DNA of 64,000 bases from Coprococcus sp. (GTDB lineage Bacteria > Bacillota > Clostridia > Lachnospirales > Lachnospiraceae). The notes under the pieces are model-generated. The model was not told where the DNA came from and did not search any database. It was given only the letters and a program-made list of their open reading frames with translations. This document shows, piece after piece, positions 17,258 through 27,400 of the stretch; the stretch's first letter is position 1, and each line of letters begins with the position of its first letter. The translations under genes were made by a program, and so were the position numbers. The stretch spans positions 124,001 to 188,000 of the forward strand of contig JAGBHU010000016.1 of NCBI GenBank assembly GCA_017935345.1, given 5' to 3'.

Positions 17258-18928
17258 ATGAAGAGTGATAATGTAAAAGTAGGAATGCAGCAGGCACCAC
17301 ATCGTTCGCTGTTTAATGCACTTGGCATGACGGAAGAAGAATTGGCAAAGCCTTTGGTTGGTATTGTCTGCTCATATAATGAAATCGTACCGGGTCATAT
17401 GAATCTGGATAAGATAGCACAGGCTGTCAAGATGGGTGTTGCCATGGCTGGAGGTACACCTGTCATGTTCCCTGCAATCGCAGTATGCGACGGAATTGCA
17501 ATGGGACATATCGGAATGAAATATTCGCTTGTAACAAGGGATTTAATTGCTGATTCAACAGAAGCTATGGCGATAGCGCATCAGTTTGATGCCCTTGTTA
17601 TGATACCGAACTGTGATAAGAATGTACCGGGACTGATGATGGCGGCTGCAAGAGTCAATGTGCCTACCGTATTTGTGTCAGGCGGCCCGATGCTTGCAGG
17701 TCATGTAAAAGGTCATAAGACAAGTCTTTCCAGTATGTTTGAGGCTGTTGGTTCTTATGCGGCAGGTACGATGAGTGAAGAGGATGTCAATGAGTTTGAA
17801 TGTAAGGCATGTCCTACATGTGGTTCATGCTCAGGCATGTACACGGCAAATTCCATGAACTGCTTAACAGAGGCACTGGGTATGGGACTTCCGGGAAATG
17901 GAACGATACCTGCTGTATATTCAGAGAGACTGAAGCTTGCAAAGCATGCAGGTATGGCAGTAATGGAAATGTACAGGAAGAACATCAGACCAAGAGATAT
18001 CATAACAAAAGAGGCTATTATAAATGCACTTACGGTAGATATGGCACTTGGATGTTCAACAAATTCCATGCTTCATATTCCTGCTATTGCACATGAAATC
18101 GGATTTGACTTTGATATATCATTTGCAAATGAAATCAGTGCAAAAACCCCGAATCTGTGTCATCTTGCTCCTGCAGGTCCTACCTATATGGAAGACCTCA
18201 ATGAGGCAGGCGGTGTTTATGCGGTTATGAATCAGCTCAAGTCACTGGGACTTCTCAATGAGGATTGTATGACTGTTACAGGTAAGACAATCGGTGAGGC
18301 TGTTTCGGGAGTTATCAATAAGAATCCTGAGGTTATAAGACCTCTTGACAATCCATACAGCAAGACCGGCGGACTTGCGGTTCTCAAGGGAAATCTTGCA
18401 CCTGACGGTTCGGTTGTTAAGCGTTCTGCCGTTGCACCGGAGATGCTTGTTCACGAAGGCCCTGCAAGAGTATTTGAATGTGAAGAGGATGCCATTGCCG
18501 CTATCAAGGGCGGAAAAATTGTAGCAGGAGACGTTGTAGTAATCAGATATGAGGGTCCGAAGGGCGGTCCTGGTATGAGAGAAATGCTCAATCCGACATC
18601 TGCCATAGCAGGTATGGGACTTGGCTCTACGGTAGCGCTTATAACAGATGGCCGTTTTTCAGGAGCAAGCCGTGGCGCATCGATCGGTCATGTATCACCG
18701 GAAGCTGCTGTTGGCGGACCAATAGCCCTCGTAGAAGAAGGCGATATCATCAAGATAGATATCAACAACTGTACACTTGACCTTGATGTTCCGGAGGATG
18801 TACTTGAAGTGAGACGTGCGGCATGGAAACCGAGAGAGCCAAAGGTAACGACAGGATATCTGGCAAGATATGCATCCATGGTTACATCAGGAAATCGTGG
18901 TGCGATACTTGAAATTCCAAAGGCATAG
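17258..18928 (+). CDS. ilvD: Dihydroxyacid dehydratase
   Basis: Iron-sulphur enzyme that dehydrates 2,3-dihydroxy-isovalerate and -methylvalerate to the 2-oxo acids, shared by valine, leucine and isoleucine synthesis. The 556 residues match the family length. Motifs seen: CDKNVPG, the cysteine-rich [28 protein letters not shown], and [12 protein letters not shown] with [11 protein letters not shown] near the end. AAAGGAAG precedes the ATG. It lies within the leuCDB-ilvDB unit; ilvC and ilvE are not in the window. Confidence 0.97.
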   Translation: MKSDNVKVGMQQAPHRSLFNALGMTEEELAKPLVGIVCSYNEIVPGHMNLDKIAQAVKMGVAMAGGTPVMFPAIAVCDGIAMGHIGMKYSLVTRDLIADSTEAMAIAHQFDALVMIPNCDKNVPGLMMAAARVNVPTVFVSGGPMLAGHVKGHKTSLSSMFEAVGSYAAGTMSEEDVNEFECKACPTCGSCSGMYTANSMNCLTEALGMGLPGNGTIPAVYSERLKLAKHAGMAVMEMYRKNIRPRDIITKEAIINALTVDMALGCSTNSMLHIPAIAHEIGFDFDISFANEISAKTPNLCHLAPAGPTYMEDLNEAGGVYAVMNQLKSLGLLNEDCMTVTGKTIGEAVSGVINKNPEVIRPLDNPYSKTGGLAVLKGNLAPDGSVVKRSAVAPEMLVHEGPARVFECEEDAIAAIKGGKIVAGDVVVIRYEGPKGGPGMREMLNPTSAIAGMGLGSTVALITDGRFSGASRGASIGHVSPEAAVGGPIALVEEGDIIKIDINNCTLDLDVPEDVLEVRRAAWKPREPKVTTGYLARYASMVTSGNRGAILEIPKA

Positions 18929-18938
18929 TAGTATAGTG

Positions 18939-18988
18939 TACCCACAGGGCAGACCTACCCACGGGGCAGACCTACCCGCAGGGCAAAA
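18939..18988. repeat. 17-bp tandem repeat between ilvD and ilvB
   Basis: Three head-to-tail units of TACCCACAGGGCAGACC type: 18939-18955, 18956-18972 and a partial third 18973-18988, with A/G changes only inside CCCRCRGGG. Each contains an imperfect CCC-x-x-x-GGG dyad. It is far more GC-rich than the flanking intergenic DNA. Confidence 0.85.
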
Positions 18989-19034
18989 TTGAACAATTAG
19001 ATATACAAAACATAAATAAGGAGAATATAGGAAA

Positions 19035-20714
19035 ATGGCAAAGATATCAGGTTCTGAAATAGTAATTGAATGTTTAAAAGAACAGGGTGTTGATACCGTA
19101 TTTGGTTATCCGGGTGGAACAATACTGAATGTGTATGATGCACTTTATAAGCATCAGGATGAAATCAACCATGTATTAACTTCTCATGAGCAGGGAGCTG
19201 CACATGCAGCAGACGGATATGCAAGAGCAACCGGTAAGGTTGGTGTCTGTATGGCAACTTCGGGTCCCGGAGCAACAAATCTTGTTACAGGAATTGCGAC
19301 GGCATATATGGACTCTGTTCCTGTTGTAGCGATTACGGCAAATGTAGGTGTTAATATGCTGGGTAAGGACAGCTTCCAGGAAGTGGATATTGCCGGAGTT
19401 GTTATGCCGATAACAAAGCATAGCTTTATTGTAAAGCATATTGAGGAGCTTGCACCGACTATCAGAAGAGCATTCAAGATAGCAAAGACCGGCAGACCGG
19501 GTCCTGTACTTGTAGATATAACGAAGGATGTAACAGCCGCTGAAACAGAATTTACCCCTGTTATTCCTGATGAGATTCCAAGAAAAACAGACAGTATCAG
19601 TGAGGAGGCAGTAAACAAGGTTGTTGAGATGATAAAGGTGTCACGCAGACCATACATACTTGTTGGTGGAGGTGCAATTATTTCAGGTGCTTCTGCCGAA
19701 CTTGCTGAATTTGTTTCTAAGGTTGATGCACCTGTATGTGATACCTTGATGGGCAAGGGCGCATTTGACGGAAACAATGAAAGATATACCGGTATGATTG
19801 GAATGCATGGTACAAAGACTTCAAACCTCGGTTTGTCAAGAGCGGATCTTGTAATCGTAATAGGAGCAAGGTTCTCTGACAGAGTTATCGGAAATGCGGC
19901 AAAGTTTGCACCAAATGCAAAGATTATACATATTGATATCGATGCAGCCGAGATTGATAAAAATATTAGAACAAATGCAAGTATCGTAGGTGATGCCAAG
20001 GAAGTTCTTGCAATATTGAACGATAAATTGGCAACGCAGTCCAACAGGGCATGGATTTCAGAGATAGAAGAGCTGAAGGCGCAGAATCCTGATGTTTATA
20101 CGGTTGATAAACTGAACGGTCCGGCAGCTATCAGAAAGATTTATGAGCTGACAGAAGGCAATGCAATTATTACAACGGATGTAGGACAGCATCAGATGTG
20201 GGCTGCTCAGAATTACATATTCAAGGAGCCTAGAACGCTGTTATCATCAGGCGGCCTTGGAACGATGGGATATGGCGTAGGAGCTGCAATCGGAGCAAAA
20301 TACGGCAGACCTGAGAAGATTGTTATAAACATAGCAGGAGATGGCTGCTTCCGTATGAATATGAATGAAATTGCAACAGCAGCAAGATATAATGTCCCGA
20401 TTATTCAGGTTGTACTGAACAATCACGTACTTGGTATGGTAAGACAATGGCAGACATTGTTCTATGACCATCGATATTCCAATACAGTTCTCGATGATTC
20501 TGTTGACTTTGTTAAGGTTGCGGAAGGACTTGGAGCAATGGGTATCAGAGCAACAAATCTTCAGGAATTTGAAGACGCAATGAAGACGGCAATATCAGCA
20601 GGCAGACCGGTAGTCATTGATGCAATGATAGACCTTGATGATAAGGTTTGGCCTATGGTTGCACCGGGTGCTGCAATTGATACATGCTTTGCATCAGAAG
20701 ATATTGAAGCCTGA
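19035..20714 (+). CDS. ilvB: Acetolactate synthase large (catalytic) subunit
   Basis: ThDP-dependent condensation of pyruvate with pyruvate or 2-oxobutyrate, the first common step of branched-chain amino acid synthesis. The 559-residue chain has the YPGGTILNVYDAL start, the catalytic-Glu region SHEQGAAHAADGYARATG, FQEVDIAGVVMPITKH, and the C-terminal ThDP-binding GDGCFRMNMNE through LNNHVLGMVRQWQ. These distinguish biosynthetic AHAS from catabolic AlsS. No ilvN-type regulatory subunit follows; serC is next, so the small subunit must lie elsewhere or be absent. AAGGAG lies about 10 nt upstream of the ATG. Confidence 0.95.
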   Translation: MAKISGSEIVIECLKEQGVDTVFGYPGGTILNVYDALYKHQDEINHVLTSHEQGAAHAADGYARATGKVGVCMATSGPGATNLVTGIATAYMDSVPVVAITANVGVNMLGKDSFQEVDIAGVVMPITKHSFIVKHIEELAPTIRRAFKIAKTGRPGPVLVDITKDVTAAETEFTPVIPDEIPRKTDSISEEAVNKVVEMIKVSRRPYILVGGGAIISGASAELAEFVSKVDAPVCDTLMGKGAFDGNNERYTGMIGMHGTKTSNLGLSRADLVIVIGARFSDRVIGNAAKFAPNAKIIHIDIDAAEIDKNIRTNASIVGDAKEVLAILNDKLATQSNRAWISEIEELKAQNPDVYTVDKLNGPAAIRKIYELTEGNAIITTDVGQHQMWAAQNYIFKEPRTLLSSGGLGTMGYGVGAAIGAKYGRPEKIVINIAGDGCFRMNMNEIATAARYNVPIIQVVLNNHVLGMVRQWQTLFYDHRYSNTVLDDSVDFVKVAEGLGAMGIRATNLQEFEDAMKTAISAGRPVVIDAMIDLDDKVWPMVAPGAAIDTCFASEDIEA

Positions 20715-20808
20715 TGATAAAAGGATGAAGAAGCGTATCAGGGTTTAAACCGAAATGTGAAATGATGAACAAAATATAATAACAAGAATTTAAAAGGAGA
20801 AAATGAAA

Positions 20809-21891
20809 ATGGCAAGAGTTTATAACTTTTCAGCAGGACCTTCCGTATTACCTGAGGTGGTTTTAAAGGAAGCGGCAGAGGAAATGATGGACTACAGAGG
20901 CACCGGTATGAGCGTTATGGAGATGAGTCATCGTTCAAAGGCATATGATACAATTATCAAAGAAGCAGAGCAGGATCTTCGTGATTTAATGGATATTCCT
21001 GACAATTATAAGGTATTATTCCTTCAGGGCGGTGCATCACAGCAGTTTGCTGCCATTCCTATGAACCTTATGAAAAATGGCGTAGCGGATTATATCATTA
21101 CAGGTCAGTGGGCAAAAAAAGCATATGAAGAGGCTAAGAAGTACGGTAAGGTAAATGCAATCGCTTCATCAGCAGATAAGACATTTTCATACATTCCGGA
21201 TTGTTCAGACCTTCCGGTTAGTGAAGATGCGGATTATGTGTATATTTGTCATAATAATACAATTTACGGAACAGCTTATCATACATTACCAAATACAAAG
21301 GGTAAGATTCTTGTAGCAGATATGTCATCCGACATTTTGTCACAGCCTGTAAATGTATCAGATTACGGACTTATCTATTTTGGTGTTCAGAAGAACGTAG
21401 GTCCTGCCGGTGTAGTTGTTGTTATTATAAGAGAAGATTTAATCAGAGATGATGTAATGCCATTTACACCGACAATGCTGAAATATAAGACACAGGCGGA
21501 TAATGATTCCCTTTATAATACACCTCCATGCTACGGTATTTATATCTGTGGCAAGGTATTTAAGTGGGTTAAGGAAATGGGTGGTCTTACGGCCATGAAG
21601 GCTCATAATGAGAAGAAGGCGGCCATTCTTTATGATTTCCTTGACAGTTCTAAGCTTTTTAAGGGTACTGTTGTAAAGGAAGACCGTTCACTTATGAATG
21701 TTCCGTTTGTAACAGGTAATGAGGAGCTTGATGCCAAGTTTGTAAAAGAAGCTACAGCAGCAGGTTTTGTAAATCTGAAGGGCCACAGAACTGTCGGTGG
21801 TATGAGAGCTTCCATCTACAACGCTATGCCGATTGAAGGTGTTGAAAAGCTTGTAGAGTTTATGAAGGCATTTGAAGAAGCGAATTCATAG
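20809..21891 (+). CDS. serC: Phosphoserine aminotransferase
   Basis: PLP-dependent transamination of 3-phosphohydroxypyruvate to phosphoserine, second step of serine synthesis. The 360-residue protein has the YNFSAGPSVLP start, GGASQQFAA, the PLP-lysine region YFGVQKNVGPAG, and the C-terminal GHRTVGGMRASIYNAMP typical of SerC. Two ATGs are six bases apart; the second (20809) is 9 nt from AAGGAG while the first (20803) is only 3 nt away, so 20809 is chosen. It is immediately upstream of serA, forming a serine pair. Confidence 0.97.
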   Translation: MARVYNFSAGPSVLPEVVLKEAAEEMMDYRGTGMSVMEMSHRSKAYDTIIKEAEQDLRDLMDIPDNYKVLFLQGGASQQFAAIPMNLMKNGVADYIITGQWAKKAYEEAKKYGKVNAIASSADKTFSYIPDCSDLPVSEDADYVYICHNNTIYGTAYHTLPNTKGKILVADMSSDILSQPVNVSDYGLIYFGVQKNVGPAGVVVVIIREDLIRDDVMPFTPTMLKYKTQADNDSLYNTPPCYGIYICGKVFKWVKEMGGLTAMKAHNEKKAAILYDFLDSSKLFKGTVVKEDRSLMNVPFVTGNEELDAKFVKEATAAGFVNLKGHRTVGGMRASIYNAMPIEGVEKLVEFMKAFEEANS

Positions 21892-22009
21892 TATATAATG
21901 TGAATACTTAGCGAGGTATTTTCGAGCTTGGTTGACATAATGTAAGGATAAAGGCATATCAGAGAATTGATATATCCGGTATGTAATATAAATAAGGAGA
22001 CAGAAAAAA

Positions 22010-23176
22010 ATGGCAGTGAAAATAAATTGTTTAAACCCAATCGCAGCATGTGGTATGGATTTACTTCCATCTGAATATGAGGTAACAGATAATTACGCAG
22101 ATGCAGACGCAGTTCTTGTCAGAAGTGCATCCATGCATGACCTTGAGCTTTCCGATAAGCTGCTTGCAGTTGCAAGAGCAGGTGCAGGTGTCAATAATAT
22201 TCCTCTTGATAAGTGTGCTGATAAGGGTATTGTTGTATTTAATACACCGGGTGCAAATGCAAACGGTGTTAAGGAGCTTGTTGTAGCAGCTCTTCTGATG
22301 GCATCAAGAGACCTCGTAGGCGGATATAACTGGGTATTGGAAAATGCGGCAGACCCTGATATTGCAAAGCAGGTTGAAAAGCAGAAGAAGAATTTTGCAG
22401 GATGTGAAATTCTTGGAAAGAAGCTGGGTGTTATCGGTCTTGGTGCAATCGGTGCAAAGGTAGCAAATATAGCTGTAAGACTTGGCATGGATGTATACGG
22501 ATATGACCCATATGTATCAGTTGATGCCGCTTGGGGATTATCAAAGAATGTTAAGCATATCACAAATGTAGAGGAACTCTACAAAGAATGTGATTATATC
22601 ACGGTTCATGTACCTGCGCTTGACAGCACAAAGGGTATGATAAATGCAGAAGCATTTGCAATGATGAAGGACGGCGTTAAGATTCTTAATTTTGCAAGAG
22701 ATATTCTTGTAAATGAAGATGACATCAAGGCTGCTCTTGAGTCAGGCAAGGTAGGAAAATATATGACAGACTTCCCAAATCCGAAGATTGCAGGATTTAA
22801 GAATGTAGTTGCACTTCCGCATCTTGGTGCATCAACCGAGGAATCCGAGGATAACTGTGCGATTATGGCATGTAAGGAAATCACGGATTTCATTGAGAAT
22901 GGTAACATTAAGAATTCCGTAAATTATCCAAATGTGAATATGGGTGTTTGTTCGGATGTGGCACGTATCACAATCTGTCATAAGAATATCCCAAATATGC
23001 TTACCCAGTTTACAGGCGTATTCGCAAAGAAGAGCGGAAATGTATCAGGCATGATCAGTCAGGCGAGAGGTAATTATGCATATTCAATTCTTGATGCCGA
23101 TACTGTTCCTACAGAAGAAGACATTGCAGCACTTTCATCAATTGAAGGTGTCGTAAAGGTACGTGTAATAAAGTAA
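22010..23176 (+). CDS. serA: D-3-phosphoglycerate dehydrogenase
   Basis: NAD-dependent oxidation of 3-phosphoglycerate, first committed step of serine synthesis. The 388-residue chain has the substrate domain (VRSASMHD, ARAGAGVNNIPL), the Rossmann motif GLGAIGAKVA, the D-x-P-N-P-K-I-AGFKNV region, and the catalytic His in LPHLGASTEESE. The C-terminal ~75 residues (from GVFAKKSGNVSGMISQA) form an ACT domain, the usual site of serine feedback. AAGGAG precedes the ATG. TTGACA occurs in the 118-bp gap after serC, so an internal promoter is possible. Confidence 0.95.
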   Translation: MAVKINCLNPIAACGMDLLPSEYEVTDNYADADAVLVRSASMHDLELSDKLLAVARAGAGVNNIPLDKCADKGIVVFNTPGANANGVKELVVAALLMASRDLVGGYNWVLENAADPDIAKQVEKQKKNFAGCEILGKKLGVIGLGAIGAKVANIAVRLGMDVYGYDPYVSVDAAWGLSKNVKHITNVEELYKECDYITVHVPALDSTKGMINAEAFAMMKDGVKILNFARDILVNEDDIKAALESGKVGKYMTDFPNPKIAGFKNVVALPHLGASTEESEDNCAIMACKEITDFIENGNIKNSVNYPNVNMGVCSDVARITICHKNIPNMLTQFTGVFAKKSGNVSGMISQARGNYAYSILDADTVPTEEDIAALSSIEGVVKVRVIK

Positions 23177-23203
23177 ATATAGAGGAATAGAGGAGACAGA
23201 ACA

Positions 23204-24289
23204 ATGAGTGACAAATTAAAAGTTGGTATTCTTGGTGCGACGGGTATGGTTGGACAGAGATTTATTGCATTACTTGAAAATCATCCGTGGTTTGAGGTCG
23301 TTACGGTAGCGGCAAGTCCAAGAAGTGCAGGCAAGACATATGAAGAGGCAGTCGGTGACAGATGGAAGATGACAACACCTATGCCGGAAGCCGTAAAAAA
23401 GCTTGTCGTATACAATGTAAATGAAGTAGAGAAGGTTGCTGCTACAGTTGACTTTGTGTTCTCTGCCGTAGATATGACAAAAGAAGAGATTAAGGCGATA
23501 GAAGAGGCATATGCAAAGACAGAGACTCCTGTAGTTTCAAACAATTCAGCTCACAGGTGGACACCGGATGTTCCTATGGTGGTGCCGGAGATTAATCCTG
23601 AGCACATGAAGGTAATTGAATTCCAGAAGAAGAGACTTGGTACTACAAGAGGCTTTGTTGCAGTAAAGCCGAACTGCTCAATCCAGAGTTATGCTCCTGT
23701 ACTGACAGCATGGAAAGAGTTTGAGCCATATGAAGTGGTTGCTACAACATATCAGGCTATTTCAGGTGCAGGTAAGACCTTTAAGGATTGGCCGGAGATG
23801 GAAGGAAACATTATCCCTTATATCGGTGGAGAAGAAGAGAAATCAGAGAAGGAGCCACTTCGTATCTGGGGTAAGATAGAGGACGGTGTCATTGTCCCTG
23901 CCACATCACCTGTTATTACATGCCAGTGTATCAGAGTTCCTGTTTTAAACGGACATACTGCTGCTGTATTTGTTAAGTTCAAGAAGCAGCCTACAAAGGA
24001 ACAGCTTATTGAGAAGCTTGTTCATTTCAAGGGTGTTCCACAGGAGCTTGAGCTTCCAAGTGCTCCAAAGCAGTTCATTCAGTATCTTGAGGATGATAAC
24101 CGACCACAGGTATCTCTTGATGTTGATTATGAAAACGGTATGGGTGTAAGTGTGGGACGTATCCGCGAGGATTCGGTTTATGACTGGAAATTTGTCGGTC
24201 TTTCACACAATACCGTAAGAGGTGCCGCAGGTGGTGCCGTTCTTTGTGCAGAGCTTCTTAAGGCACAGGGCTATATAACCAAAAAATAA
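23204..24289 (+). CDS. asd: Aspartate-semialdehyde dehydrogenase (archaeal/fungal-type)
   Basis: NADPH-dependent reduction of aspartyl phosphate to the semialdehyde, the branch point to lysine, threonine and methionine. The 361-residue chain has the GATGMVGQRF dinucleotide motif, the catalytic cysteine in KPNCSIQSYAPVL, YQAISGAGKTF, and the C-terminal LSHNTVRGAAGG. Length and motifs fit the archaeal/fungal branch rather than the enterobacterial one. It follows serA by 27 bp, with a GAGGAG-like site, and ends this amino-acid block with a strong terminator. Confidence 0.96.
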   Translation: MSDKLKVGILGATGMVGQRFIALLENHPWFEVVTVAASPRSAGKTYEEAVGDRWKMTTPMPEAVKKLVVYNVNEVEKVAATVDFVFSAVDMTKEEIKAIEEAYAKTETPVVSNNSAHRWTPDVPMVVPEINPEHMKVIEFQKKRLGTTRGFVAVKPNCSIQSYAPVLTAWKEFEPYEVVATTYQAISGAGKTFKDWPEMEGNIIPYIGGEEEKSEKEPLRIWGKIEDGVIVPATSPVITCQCIRVPVLNGHTAAVFVKFKKQPTKEQLIEKLVHFKGVPQELELPSAPKQFIQYLEDDNRPQVSLDVDYENGMGVSVGRIREDSVYDWKFVGLSHNTVRGAAGGAVLCAELLKAQGYITKK

Positions 24290-24313
24290 AGATATGGTAT
24301 ATATTTGACGAAC

Positions 24314-24345
24314 AAAAATTCTGCCATTGATATGGCAGAATTTTT
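24314..24345 (+). terminator. Intrinsic terminator after asd
   Basis: AAAAATTCTGCCAT pairs perfectly with ATGGCAGAATTTTT around a TGAT loop (14 bp). The A/T tracts make it potentially bidirectional. It closes the amino-acid biosynthesis block. Confidence 0.9.
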
Positions 24346-24395
24346 GCTTGTTGTCATGTGTTCGGAAAGAATTGACGGCAGTAGATACAAATATA

Positions 24396-24424
24396 TTGAC
24401 GCAAAAAAGTGGATTTGTTAAAAT
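24396..24424 (+). promoter_or_regulatory. Promoter of the BIG2 surface protein gene
   Basis: TTGACG (24396-24401), 17-bp spacer, TAAAAT (24419-24424); about 50 nt from the start codon of the next gene. It is the only good promoter in this gap. Confidence 0.6.
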
Positions 24425-24475
24425 ATAACAGAATGTATACATAGTTTATATATTTTAGAAAAAGGAGGGGCTTTT

Positions 24476-27400
24476 ATGAGAAAAAGTAAAAAAATTCTTG
24501 CGGCTGTTATCAGCATTGCAATGGTTGCGCAATCATTTGCAGCTTCCGGCATTGCTTTGGCGGCAGGAACAGATGGTATTAGCATAAATGATACATTTAG
24601 TGATTCGACATTTCGTGCATATATATCATCTAATTTTGATAGTGATAATAACGGCTTTTTATCTGATGAAGAAATTGCAGCAGTTACCGCTATCGATGTT
24701 TCGACAGAACAACCGGCAATAAAGAGTGTAGCAGGGGTAGGGGTGTTTACGGAATTAAAGAGTCTTGACTGTTCATCTCAGGCCATAAAGGCACTTGATG
24801 TTTCGGCTTTGACCAAGCTTACCTATTTGGATGCGTCAAGTAACCAGATTCCTTCACTGAATTTAAGCAGTAATACGGAGCTTACTTATCTTGATGTGAG
24901 TGAGAATCTTATGACGGAACTGGGATTATCACAGAATAGTAAACTTGTGACACTGAATGCTTCCGGAATCAGTATAACCGGTATTGATGTTACGGGTATG
25001 AGTGCATTGAGATATTTAAGTGTTAATAATACGGCAGTATCCGAACTGGATTTGTCAAAAAACAGTAATCTTGAAGCTTTATATTGTGCCGGAACAAAGG
25101 CATTAAATTTCCTGGATGTCAGTAATCATTCAAACTTAGTGTATTTGAATTGTAGTTTAAGTGCATTGACAACGCTGAATGCATCCGGAAATGCGGCACT
25201 GCTGTCTGTTGACTGTTCAGGTTCAGCAATAGCTACACTTGTTTTAAGTGGTGATACTGCATTATCCGAACTGAATTGTTCGGGAAATAAGCTGGCAGAA
25301 ATCGATTTGTCTGCAAATACCAATTTGACCAAGCTGAATATCAGCGGCAATAAATTAGGGAAAAACGGTATTCATATCAGCAACAATACAAAACTGGAAG
25401 ATCTGAATATCAGCGATAATGGGCTTGAGAGTATAGATATCGGTAACAACACTTCATTAAAAGTACTTGATTGTTCAATAAATAATTTAACTGCTATTGA
25501 TACATCAGCCAATACAGCTCTGACAACATTAAATGTCAGTTCGAATAAACTGACGGCACTTGATGTATCAAAAAACAGTAATTTGAACAATCTTAATTGT
25601 GACAGCAATTCCCTGACGGCACTTGATCTTTCAAGCAATGAAGGATTTTTGGATGAAGAGGGAAATATGGTTGGTACAGTCAGCTGTGCAGAGAATTCAA
25701 TAGACATCAATCTTGATGAAACAAATTATAATTATGATTTATCTCAGTTGCCAAACTTTATACGAGGTACGGGAATAGAGCCTCAAGAGACAGACAGAAG
25801 GGCAATGGTAGCCTTGGATAAAAAAGCAGGTTTGCCAAAGGGTGCAACCATAGATGCATACAATTTGCTTCCTGACCTGAATGCTACATCGGTTACCTAT
25901 CAGTATTATTATGGTTTGGGCAAAAATTATGCGACGTTTAAGTTAAATATTAATAACCCGTTAAAGGTTAAAGTAATGGTAGAAGGCAGCAGTAATAATG
26001 CCGAGGTAGGAAAGAATATTGAAATCCAAAGAGGCAGTGAAGTAATGCTTACCGCTATACACAGCGTGACCGGACTGGAGTTAGAAAATGTAACATGGAG
26101 TTCAGGAAACGATAAGATTGCCACGATAGATGAAAATACAGGAAGATTGTCATGTGTCGGTGTCGGTGAAACGCCAATATATGTTACCTTTAACGGAAGA
26201 ACGATAGGATATGTTACTTTAGAGTCCATGCAGCCGGTTGAAGGTATCGTGCTGGATAAAACAGAAATTAATTTGGAGCAGGGAACTTTTGTGGATGCGT
26301 CCAAAAAGACTGCGACAATCATTCCTACGGTTTTACCTGATAATGCAGGTCATACCGAGGTAACATGGACATCCTCCAATACAAAGGTTGCAACGGTTTC
26401 ACAAACAGGTGTTGTCAGAGCAGCAGGTAATGGTACGGCAACCATAACATGTACATCAGAATATGGTGCAGAGGGAACAACGATTACCGCCGAATGTACT
26501 GTAAATGTAAAACAGAGAGTGAACAGTCTCAGCCTGTCTGAGTCATCATTGAATATGTTTGCCGGAGATAGTGCAACATTAACAGGAACGGTTGCACCGA
26601 CAACTGCGGTAAATCAAGACCTTGAATGGACATCGGATAATGAAGCTGTAGCTACCGTTGACACCAATGGAAATGTAACTGCTGTTTCTCAGGGTACTGC
26701 GCATATTACATGTACATCAGCCGATTCACCTGAGGCTAAGGCAGTCTGTACGGTAACGGTAGTAGAGAATGTATCAGGTATTACATTGAATCATACAAGC
26801 TATGAGTTGATACTTGGTTCAACGGCAGATGTCAGAACCGTTACATTAGAGGCAGCTCTTGAGGGTGGTGATTCGGAGGTTACATATAATAAAACATGGA
26901 CATCCAGTGATGCAAATGTAGCTTATGTAGACAAAAACGGAAAAGTTACAGCAAGAGCGCCGGGAGAAGCGGTTATTACATGTGAAGTAACATCTACCAG
27001 GAAAGCATCCTGTAAAATTAAAGTTACACAGAGAGCTACAGGCATAAGAATCGTAAAAGATAAGACCACAATGAATGTGGGCGAGACCATGACTGTTACA
27101 GCTGCACTGACCCCGGATACTGTAACAAATAAGGCTGTTCTGTGGGTGTCTTCTGATGAGAGTATTGCAACGGTTTCACAGGACGGTGTCATAAAAGCCG
27201 TTGGTAAAGGAACAACTCAAATTACATGTACAACAAAGGATGGCAGTGAAAAAACTTCTACATTTACACTTACGGTAAAGAAATTGGTTGAATCACTGGA
27301 AATTGATACCACGGATATTGATCTTTATGTAGGTAAAACACAGACCATTAAAGCAACGATAACACCTTCCGATGCAAATGCTCAGTCACTCATATGGACA

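Noticed and set aside
19184..20044. Long minus-strand reading frame (286 aa) opposite ilvB
   Set aside because: Lies fully inside a confidently assigned gene, has no ribosome binding site and its Ser/Ile/Thr-rich sequence is typical of an antisense shadow.
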